Below are positions 15,854 through 22,266 of a stretch of 29,511 nucleotides of DNA, in pieces. The stretch is from positions 1 through 29,511 of the forward strand of contig CAYGBW010000121.1 of the NCBI GenBank assembly GCA_964348185.1, in the 5' to 3' direction. How positions within the stretch are numbered: the stretch's first letter is position 1; each line of letters opens with the position of its first letter. Position numbers and translations under genes: made by a program. Source of the stretch: CAYGBW01 sp964348185. GTDB lineage: Bacteria > Desulfobacterota > BSN033 > WVXP01. The notes under the pieces are model-generated. The model did no database searches, was not told the origin of the DNA, and saw only the letters and a program-made list of their open reading frames with translations.

Positions 15854-15881
15854 ATTCTATCTATCGAATCAAGCCTGTCAA
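15854..15881 (-). promoter_or_regulatory. Predicted sigma-70-type promoter for SBP2
   Basis: On the minus strand TTGACA (15881-15876), a 16-base spacer and TAGAAT (15859-15854) match the housekeeping consensus closely. Transcription would start near 15847, leaving a leader of about 230 bases before SBP2 that holds the M20 remnant and a small hairpin (GCCCT-CAA-AGGGC, 15753-15765). Confidence 0.6.
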
Positions 15882-16076
15882 GAAAAACTTCTTCAGAGTC
15901 AGGAAGCCTCGTCGTCGCTGGCTCCGCTGAACCGCCTTTCCTGGCCTATTGAGGTCAGGTTCGACTTCAGCGATCTAGCTCACCGCGTTGAAACGGGTTG
16001 CCTCTGGAATCATGAAACCCTTTGCTGTATCCATGGACGCGGATCACATCGATATCCCATCACATTCTCTTGATAC
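15882..16076. other. Gap between UbiD and the SBP2 promoter: nothing recognised
   Basis: This is the upstream part of the 458-base gap between the UbiD gene and SBP2. I see no open frame of note, no clear terminator for the UbiD gene and no repeat shared with the other gaps. Confidence 0.3.
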
Positions 16077-17522
16077 TCACAGGACCTGCCATCTTCCTTT
16101 GGCTAGATGGCTCCATTTATCAAAGGTTCGCCTTCTCACTTCTTCACTCGCAACACAGACTTTGGAGAATTCGTCTCGCCACTCATAGGGTTTGACAGCA
16201 TAAATGACCGCCCTTGAAGTGGTCTTCGCTTTGGCCGGTTTACGGATTGTCGGGTCTGAAGCGGTACTCCAAGCCTTCTTGATGATATCCATCTCTGCCG
16301 GGTATGATCTCGTCCCCATAGCCCAGAGAACATCTTCGATGTCATAGATGTCGATGTCATCATCGACGACTACTGTGTATCTTCCTTGCATGGCAGAAGC
16401 CCGTGCCTGGGTTGCTATAATTCCCGCTTGAGTCGCGTGCCCATCGTATAATTGCTCGATGGATACAATGACAAAGTATTTGCTTCCCCCAAACTGGGGG
16501 CACCAGACACCCTTGACACCTGGGACATTTGCCCCTTTGAGCTCATTATAGATGAGAGCTGACCTCCACATGCTGCTGGAGAATACGTTGTCCCCATAGG
16601 ACCCTTTTGCCGGCGAGCACCCAGTGAGGATCGCCCCGTTCCTGTAGTAGAGGACATCGGGTGTCAGGAACGGTCGCTCCACCACCCCCCCGGCATAATA
16701 GCCCGTCCATTCTCCAAAAGGACCTTCTGGTCTTGTCTTCCCCGGGTAGATAAACCCCTCCACTGCGATTTCCGATCCTGCGGGAATAGGCAAACCCGTT
16801 ACCCTTCCTGCTACCACAGGGACGGGCTCGCCTTGAATGGCTCCCATGTAGTTGAGCTCTGAAAGATCCTGGGGAATCTCTTGCCCAGCCACAGCAAAGG
16901 TCAGGAGATCGCATCCAAACACCATGACCACTGGGCACGGCTCGCCCCTGTTAAAATACTTGTCCATTTGGACTCTGCCATGATGCCCTTCCACACTCCA
17001 TACCGCCACATTCTGGCTGTCAAGCAGCTGACCCCTGTAGGTTCCCAGATTGACCAGGCCTGTGTCCGGGTCCTTCGTAATGACAGCATCAGCCGTTCCA
17101 ATATAGGGACCTCCATCCAACTCATGCCACTGTGGCACGGGGAAGATACTGAGGTCTATATTCTCCCCCTCAACGATGTTGTCGAATACAGGCGCCGTGT
17201 CCACAGGGGTTGGAGGGAACTGTGGCGCATGGTCTCTCCATTCATTTGCCTTCTCACTTAACGCCTCAACGGTCTCTTTGAGGCTATGGTCTATAGGGAA
17301 GCCAAAGGTCAGATTGAACGTTCTAATGTTCGACATCATGTTCGTTATCACCCCGAAACCCGGGTCATACCCCTTTACCCTCCGATGGAGGACAGCCGGG
17401 CCTTGATTCCGCGCCGTTATTTGACTTATCACGCCAAACTCATGGGTATCGCAGCCTTCTGTGACGATAAGCTCGTCTATCTTTTCTGCCTCATCGATCC
17501 ATTCGCGCAGGTCTTGAAACAT
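16077..17522 (-). CDS. UbiD-family prenyl-FMN-dependent decarboxylase
   Basis: A 481-residue protein of the UbiD/Fdc family, which reversibly decarboxylates unsaturated or aromatic acids with prenylated FMN. The catalytic residues are all visible with the Fdc1 spacing: R163 (LGTYRGQ), then E266 and E271 (RPEGPFGEWTGYYAGG). N158 and H181 (VEGHHGR) fit the metal/prFMN-phosphate site. The N-terminal domain (MFQDLREWIDEAEKIDELI) is typical. ATG 17522 follows GAGGGGGGACAGAG. It lies between SBP3 and SBP2 in the importer block, so the imported compound or a product is likely to carry a decarboxylatable carboxylate. No UbiX-type prenyltransferase is in the window; the cofactor must be made elsewhere. 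The substrate is unknown. Confidence 0.93.
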   Translation of the reverse strand: MFQDLREWIDEAEKIDELIVTEGCDTHEFGVISQITARNQGPAVLHRRVKGYDPGFGVITNMMSNIRTFNLTFGFPIDHSLKETVEALSEKANEWRDHAPQFPPTPVDTAPVFDNIVEGENIDLSIFPVPQWHELDGGPYIGTADAVITKDPDTGLVNLGTYRGQLLDSQNVAVWSVEGHHGRVQMDKYFNRGEPCPVVMVFGCDLLTFAVAGQEIPQDLSELNYMGAIQGEPVPVVAGRVTGLPIPAGSEIAVEGFIYPGKTRPEGPFGEWTGYYAGGVVERPFLTPDVLYYRNGAILTGCSPAKGSYGDNVFSSSMWRSALIYNELKGANVPGVKGVWCPQFGGSKYFVIVSIEQLYDGHATQAGIIATQARASAMQGRYTVVVDDDIDIYDIEDVLWAMGTRSYPAEMDIIKKAWSTASDPTIRKPAKAKTTSRAVIYAVKPYEWRDEFSKVCVASEEVRRRTFDKWSHLAKGRWQVL

Positions 17523-17612
17523 CTCTGTCCCCCCTCACGTTGGTCTTCACCCCGTTGTTCTTTCCCTTTGGCCAAGATTAGACATCCCATTCAAGAATCC
17601 GTCATTCGGCAA

Positions 17613-17646
17613 AAAGGATTCTCCTGAAACCCTTGGAGAATCCTTT
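17613..17646 (-). terminator. Stem-loop downstream of SBP3
   Basis: AAAGGATTCTCC (17613-17624) and GGAGAATCCTTT (17635-17646) make a 12-bp stem with a 10-base loop, extendable by a further GGC/GCC pair block. On the minus strand it is followed by TTTTTG-like sequence, so it can act as an intrinsic terminator or attenuator between SBP3 and UbiD. The stem is the same as at 14042-14077. Confidence 0.6.
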
Positions 17647-17704
17647 CGCCGACAGAACAGATCATCCCTTGCCCTTTCCAGGCAAGGGGCTTGTTTGACT
17701 GCCC

Positions 17705-19216
17705 TTATTCGACAGTGGTCTCCGAGATGTCCACCAGTTCCATGGGATGGGGGTGGAAATCCTTCACGTTCTTCGACGTGGCATAGATATTCAGCTTGTG
17801 GTAGATGGGAACGAGAACCGCCTCGTCGATGAGCTTCTTTTGCACCACTTCGTAAAGCTCCTCCCGCTTCTCTGGATCGAGGGTGGACACGGCTTTATCG
17901 AGGAGTTTATCCATTTCAGGGTCTTCGTAGTTAGAGAAGTTGAATTTGCTGCCCGAGTAAAAGCAACCCCTGAACGGCGCATCCGGGTCTCCGGTGCTGA
18001 ACCCCCAGCCAATGATAAAGATCTGCTGTTCGTGTCTGAACAGGGAATCGAGATAGGCCCCCCATTCCATCACCCGAAGGTTTGCCTTGATCCCGATCTG
18101 GGCCAGCTGGGCCTGGGCCGCTTCAGCGATCTGCCGGTCTTTCAGGTACCGCCCTTCAGGAGTCCACAGGTTCAGCTCCAACCCGCCGGGGTAGCCAGCC
18201 TCTTTGAGGAGCTCCTTGGCCTTCTCGGGATCGTATTCGAAGTTGTACGTCTTCTTCGATTCCTGGATAATTCCGGGGATCACGGCCTGCGCATTGATTG
18301 CCAGCCCTTCGACCACATACTCCACGATCTCGTCCCGGTTGATGGCGTGGCCGATGGCCTGTCGGAGTTTGACGTTGCTCAGGACCTTATCTCCACTGTT
18401 GAAGCCAACCCAGACAATCCGGGTAGCCGGCCCCGTGATCACATTGACATCTCTTTTGGCCTTGTACTGGGCAATTCGATGGGGCAGGGGATCGCTGATG
18501 ACGTCGATCTCACCCGACTCAAAGGCCATGGCTCGGGTTCCCTCCTCGGGAATGGGTCTGAGGACAAATTCCTCGAGTTTTGCCTTCTCCCCCCAGTAAT
18601 CCTCATTCCTCACGAGAACGATTCTTTCTTTCGGACGCCACTCTTTGAATTTGAACCGTCCCGTCCCCACAGGATGGGAACCGAGCTCTTTGCCGTAGGT
18701 TTCAATGGCTTTCGGACTGACCATGCCCCCCACGGGGATGCACAGGTTTTTGATGAAGGGCGCAAAGGTTCGATCTGTCTTGATCAGGATCGTATAGTCG
18801 TCTTCAACGGTTACCGACTCGATCATTCCGAAGTAGGGCTTTCCCCGGGGGGCTACCTTCATCCGCTCGAAGTTGATCTTGGCCGCCTCCGCGTTGAAGG
18901 GGGTCCCATCGTGGAATTTCACCCCTCGTCTCAGGTTGAACCGCCAGCTGGTCTCATCGACTGCTTCCCAGGATGTCGCAAGAACCGGAACCACTTTCAT
19001 GTTCAGATCAAATGTGACGAGATTCTCGAAGATCAGATTGTCGACAAGGAGATCGACTGTGGCCTTATAATTGTGAGGGTCCAGGGTCATCGCATCAACG
19101 CCAATACCGAAGTTCAGGACGTTCTTTTTCGCCTCTACCCGATCACGGTGACCCAGCATGACGAAAAAAGACAAAACCAAAAAAACCATCAATACGGAGC
19201 GAGTTGTTTTTTTCAT
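17705..19216 (-). CDS. ABC transporter substrate-binding protein, family 5 (SBP3)
   Basis: A 503-residue periplasmic binding protein. The signal peptide is MKKTTRSVLMVFLVLSFFVM with likely cleavage at VEA-KKN. Family-5 blocks: LDPHNYKATVDLLVDNLIFE, RRGVKFHDGTPFNAEAAK, HPVGTGRFKFKEW. ATG 19216 follows AAAGGAGAG and begins the signal peptide. An in-frame ATG at 19285 also has a G-rich ribosome-like sequence, but its 23 extra residues are leader sequence homologous to the non-coding leader of SBP1. The ligand-lobe variant is GWGFSTGDPDAPFRGCFYS. It follows the M20-like gene by 81 bp and precedes UbiD. It is very similar to SBP1 and SBP2 along its entire length. Confidence 0.94.
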   Translation of the reverse strand: MKKTTRSVLMVFLVLSFFVMLGHRDRVEAKKNVLNFGIGVDAMTLDPHNYKATVDLLVDNLIFENLVTFDLNMKVVPVLATSWEAVDETSWRFNLRRGVKFHDGTPFNAEAAKINFERMKVAPRGKPYFGMIESVTVEDDYTILIKTDRTFAPFIKNLCIPVGGMVSPKAIETYGKELGSHPVGTGRFKFKEWRPKERIVLVRNEDYWGEKAKLEEFVLRPIPEEGTRAMAFESGEIDVISDPLPHRIAQYKAKRDVNVITGPATRIVWVGFNSGDKVLSNVKLRQAIGHAINRDEIVEYVVEGLAINAQAVIPGIIQESKKTYNFEYDPEKAKELLKEAGYPGGLELNLWTPEGRYLKDRQIAEAAQAQLAQIGIKANLRVMEWGAYLDSLFRHEQQIFIIGWGFSTGDPDAPFRGCFYSGSKFNFSNYEDPEMDKLLDKAVSTLDPEKREELYEVVQKKLIDEAVLVPIYHKLNIYATSKNVKDFHPHPMELVDISETTVE

Positions 19217-19287
19217 GTGTCTCTCCTTTTTGTTCTTGGGCATCCAACCCTGAAAGTGTCGCCCCCCCTTTCGGTTGCTGTCCATAC

Positions 19288-19300
19288 CACCCCCTTTCTA
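19288..19300 (-). promoter_or_regulatory. Conserved leader motif upstream of SBP3
   Basis: Minus-strand TAGAAAGGGGGTG lies 72 bases upstream of the SBP3 start. Its TAG (19300-19298) is the stop codon of the M20-like gene, which explains how the motif could have been carried along when an M20-tail/SBP unit was duplicated. Confidence 0.55.
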
Positions 19301-20476
19301 TGAATCCCGATGAAGCATTTCGAAAGCGGTGGCCCCGTAAACCTTGGCGGCCATCAAAACGCTTTCGACCTCCACGTGTTCACTGGGCATCATATCCTCG
19401 ATTCTACCCGGTCCATACACCACGCTGGGCATTTTCATCATTCCCGTCAGAAACCCCCCGTTGCTGGAAAAAGTGAGATAGCCGTAAGGCAAACGATTCC
19501 CGGTGATGGCCTCATGGGTTTCCATGACCTTTTTCGAAATAGGGCTCTCGGGGTTTCCCTCAAAAGGATACATCTGTCTGATCGTCTCAACATTGACTTT
19601 TAGCTTTTCAAGGCTCAACCCACCCAGTTTGTCTTGGATCCCTTCAACGACCTCCCTGGCGTCTTCCCCTGGCAGGGTTCTCCGGTCCAAGACAAGGCGG
19701 CAGGAACGGGGGGTCTGAGGGGGGGACATCTCGCACTGAATGTCGATCGGGGCCAGGGTGGCCTTCCCCAGCGAAGCATGGGAGGGGAGCCCTTCTATCA
19801 GCCCTTTGACAACGCCCAGAACCGGCTCCATCGCCCAAATCGGGTTCACCCCTCCCTCGGGTCTTCCCCAATGGGTCGGAATCCCGTGGAGGGTAATCGC
19901 AATATGGTTGATTCCTCTGGCACCAAGGACAGGCTGATTCCCCGAGGGTTCTCCAACGACAGCCATGTCAGCATCGATCCACCCTTTTTCTGCCACCTCT
20001 CGAACCCCATCGTGGTTCGCCAGCAAATCACGGCTAACCGCCGCGATAATAACGCTCCCTCTTAGCTGCTCTTTCTGCTGAGCCAGCATTTTTCCCGCAT
20101 AAAGCAGCGCAGCGAGAGTGGCCTTGGGTGCACAACTCCCCTTTCCCGTAACGACCCGCCCACCCTTGCCGAACCGTTGACCGTCAACGACCTTGGGGCG
20201 ATAGGCCGCCTCGCTATCGATGGGTTTGGAGTGATCCGTGTGGGTCAAAAGGAGGAGTTTGGGGCCTTTTCCCCGACCCTCAACCTCGGCCACCACATCC
20301 CCCTTATCGCTCTGATGGACAGATGTGAACCCCATCCTTTCGGCCCAGGAGGAGATGAATTGGGAGATCCCTTCCTCTTCCCCTGTGGGGCTCGGGATTC
20401 GGATCAGCTCCTCCAGCAGTCCGATTAATTCGTTTTCGTCGATGTGTTCGATGACTTCCCGTGTCCCCTGTTCCAC
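19298..20476 (-). CDS. M20-family hydrolase-like protein with degenerate metal site
   Basis: A 392-residue protein with the M20 (ArgE/DapE/CPG2) fold and a dimerisation domain (GIPTHWGRPEGGVNPI, H202 retained). The first ligand pair is present (H79-x-D81), as is E176 in VGEPS. Three other metal positions and the catalytic base differ: the bridging Asp of GxGxxDxKG is A116 (GKGSCAPKA), the Glu-Glu pair is L151-L152 (SRDLLANHDG), and the C-terminal His is M362 (GPGRIEDMMPSE). By family knowledge such a protein cannot hold the usual two zinc ions, so it may be a pseudo-enzyme, a binding protein, or an enzyme with altered chemistry. GTG 20476 follows AGAGGA by six bases. It lies between the second M24 gene (34 bp) and SBP3. 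Confidence 0.85.
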   Translation of the reverse strand: MEQGTREVIEHIDENELIGLLEELIRIPSPTGEEEGISQFISSWAERMGFTSVHQSDKGDVVAEVEGRGKGPKLLLLTHTDHSKPIDSEAAYRPKVVDGQRFGKGGRVVTGKGSCAPKATLAALLYAGKMLAQQKEQLRGSVIIAAVSRDLLANHDGVREVAEKGWIDADMAVVGEPSGNQPVLGARGINHIAITLHGIPTHWGRPEGGVNPIWAMEPVLGVVKGLIEGLPSHASLGKATLAPIDIQCEMSPPQTPRSCRLVLDRRTLPGEDAREVVEGIQDKLGGLSLEKLKVNVETIRQMYPFEGNPESPISKKVMETHEAITGNRLPYGYLTFSSNGGFLTGMMKMPSVVYGPGRIEDMMPSEHVEVESVLMAAKVYGATAFEMLHRDS

Positions 20477-20510
20477 TGGCGTCCTCTCAAAAGAAGCTGA
20501 ATTGCCCGTC

Positions 20511-21677
20511 CTACTTGATCACAAGGTCTCGCGTGCTGTTACTCAAATACTCGAACCCCTCCGAGGTCACCACAATGTTGTCTTCAATTCTGAAGGCCCC
20601 GATGGAAAAATCATAGATCCCGGGTTCGATAGCCAACACCATCCCCTCCTGGAGAACGATATCCTCACCAGGACCGATCGAGGGTGGCTCATGGACCTCG
20701 AGTCCCAGGCCGTGGCCGGTTCTGTGGAGCATATACTCCCGGTACCCCAATTCAGTGATGCGTTCCTCAGCGACCCTGTCGACCTCCGAGACCGGGATGC
20801 CGGGGCGAACCGCCTTGCAGGTGGCCTCCTGAACCTGCTTGATCGTCTCATAGAATTCCCTCTGCCTTCTCGTCGGAGGGCCCACGAAAACCGAACGCGT
20901 GACATCGGAACAGTACCCCTGATAAAGGGCCCCGAAGTCCATGTTGATCATGTCTCCTTTTTTGAGGACACGGTCCGTGGCCAGGCCGTTGAGCACATCG
21001 TAGTTTCCCACCCCCGAGCTGACATTCAAGGACCGAGGAAAATCGGCCCCCTCTTTCACCATGGTGATCCCCAGCGTCATGGAGACCTCCTTTTCACGGC
21101 TCCCCTCTTGAATCACCTCTGCTGCGGCAGCCACGGCGCTGTCGGCTATCCGGCAGGCCTCCTTCAAGTACTCGATCTCGCGGGCGGACTTGACGGCGCG
21201 CAGGTGCCAGATGACCTTTGCCGATGATTCGAAGGAGACCTGGGGCAGCAGACCCTTCAGCTCACCGAATTGGGCCATGTTCATCCCCATTCGCTGTCCC
21301 CCATCGAGCTCAATCCCAATTCGTGAACGGCTTTTTCCCTCCCCTTTGATCGTTTGAGCCATCAGAGAGACCGGATCCTTTCCCTGGCATCCCGGGATGT
21401 TTCCCCAACATCGGATATCCTCGATATAGCTCGTCTGTTTCCCCAACCCCAGCTCAAGAATCGGGAGGACCAGAATGGGCTGACCCTCTGCCGAAACAAA
21501 ACAGAAAAAGGGGCGGAACTTGCTGTTGTACAGGCTCGTTCGATATCCGGAAAAGTAGATCAGATTCTCCGCTTGGGTCAGGAGAACCCCGTCCAGGTCC
21601 TCTTGGACCATCAGCCCTTGAAGCCTCTCAATCCTCGATGCATACTCCTCCTTGGTAAAACCCTTTCGAGATGTCAT
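20511..21677 (-). CDS. M24-family metallohydrolase (Xaa-Pro dipeptidase/creatinase type), copy 2
   Basis: A 388-residue paralogue of the protein at 10998-12164, with the same two-domain layout and all five metal ligands: MINMDFG, CSDVTR, HRTGHGLGLEVHE, AIEPGIY and FRIED. It is predicted to be an active dinuclear hydrolase; exact bond and substrate are unknown. ATG 21677 is chosen over the adjacent GTG 21680 because AAGGAG lies eight bases upstream of it. This is the first full gene of the minus-strand block, behind a good promoter (21874-21903) and a roughly 190-base leader that holds a possible small ORF. The differences from copy 1 lie mostly in the N-terminal domain and the substrate loop (GADFPRSLNVSSGV versus GADMPGFLVVASGV), consistent with different side-chain preference. 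Confidence 0.92.
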   Translation of the reverse strand: MTSRKGFTKEEYASRIERLQGLMVQEDLDGVLLTQAENLIYFSGYRTSLYNSKFRPFFCFVSAEGQPILVLPILELGLGKQTSYIEDIRCWGNIPGCQGKDPVSLMAQTIKGEGKSRSRIGIELDGGQRMGMNMAQFGELKGLLPQVSFESSAKVIWHLRAVKSAREIEYLKEACRIADSAVAAAAEVIQEGSREKEVSMTLGITMVKEGADFPRSLNVSSGVGNYDVLNGLATDRVLKKGDMINMDFGALYQGYCSDVTRSVFVGPPTRRQREFYETIKQVQEATCKAVRPGIPVSEVDRVAEERITELGYREYMLHRTGHGLGLEVHEPPSIGPGEDIVLQEGMVLAIEPGIYDFSIGAFRIEDNIVVTSEGFEYLSNSTRDLVIK

Positions 21678-21696
21678 CACACCCTCTCCTTAGCCT

Positions 21697-21765
21697 TCAA
21701 ACAGTCATGTGGATGAGCCCAATCAGGCGATCCTGGCTCTCCACCGTGATCTCGATATTGGCCAT
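21697..21765 (-). CDS. Possible 22-residue small ORF or gene-tail remnant in the leader
   Basis: ATG 21765 is preceded by GGAAGGA with six bases between, a good ribosome site, and reads MANIEITVESQDRLIGLIHM plus two residues to TGA 21697-21699, ending 19 bases before the M24 start codon. Upstream in the same frame, past one TGA, the sequence reads STTALAFIEMLVEYCLTPA, which looks protein-like. It may thus be a leader peptide coupled to the M24 gene, or the decayed end of a larger gene. I do not recognise the sequence. Confidence 0.35.
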   Translation of the reverse strand: MANIEITVESQDRLIGLIHMTV

Positions 21766-21873
21766 GTTCAGTCCTTCCTCGCCATCGATTCATGCAGGCG
21801 TAAGGCAATATTCCACGAGCATCTCTATGAAGGCCAATGCCGTTGTTGAAAAGGCAGAATTTTGATAGATTGG

Positions 21874-21903
21874 AATATAGTCAATACAGAAAAATCTTGT
21901 CAA
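21874..21903 (-). promoter_or_regulatory. Predicted sigma-70-type promoter of the minus-strand importer block
   Basis: On the minus strand TTGACA (21903-21898), an 18-base spacer and TATATT (21879-21874) give a near-consensus promoter. Transcription would start near 21867, about 190 bases upstream of the M24 copy 2 start. It is the first promoter seen for the block. Confidence 0.6.
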
Positions 21904-22266
21904 GAGGTATCCCAGGGATTGACAGGGGGGTGGAGGGTCTAACCTCTCTTATTTCAGTCAGTTATTACGTGGCGACGTTATGATTCGCCCATAATTCTCG
22001 GGGAAAGAGGAACCTTTACACGCAGGGTATCCGCCTACGCCAAGGCTATGGCGGGACGATTAAAGCCCGCCCTTACCGAAAAAGTCGGTCCCCTTGGATC
22101 ATCCGTCTACACCCATCAGGGTTCCATTGGGGCATCCAAACACGGCCCCTTATCCCGTTGAAGCCCATGGTCTTGAAAGGAATGGCAGCCTCATCCTGAG
22201 ACCGAACCGAGGAGACCGGCCCCTGGAACGTTCTCCGTCTACCCCATATCCAAGAAAGAGAGATTC
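21904..22266. other. Divergent intergenic region before the B12-mutase operon
   Basis: This 363-base stretch must carry the + strand promoter and leader of the mutase operon. A TTGACA is present at 21919-21924 but has no good -10 partner at the right distance. Two overlapping palindromes lie at 22031-22071. GGAGACCGGCC at 22211-22221 equals the end of the cobalamin-riboswitch B12 box, but the other conserved riboswitch elements were not found. No gene is seen. Confidence 0.4.
22031..22071. repeat. Overlapping palindromic units in the mutase leader
   Basis: CCGCC (22031-22035) pairs with GGCGG (22050-22054) around an imperfect inner stem (GCC-AA-GGC). The same G-rich arm GGCGGG (22050-22055) can instead pair with CCCGCC (22066-22071) over a 10-base loop. 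These are mutually exclusive hairpins. The first resembles short GC-rich intergenic palindromes dispersed in many bacterial genomes. Confidence 0.45.

Noticed and set aside
17747..19303. Long open frame (about 518 codons) on the + strand, antisense to SBP3
   Set aside because: It mirrors the SBP3 codons exactly; the equivalent antisense frames over the paralogues SBP1 and SBP2 are broken, and the SBP3 protein is clearly the real product.
22000..22266. Standard cobalamin riboswitch upstream of the mutase
   Set aside because: Only the terminal GGAGACCGGCC piece fits; the GCCACTG-type and other core boxes are missing, so it is kept only as a low-score finding and not annotated as a riboswitch.
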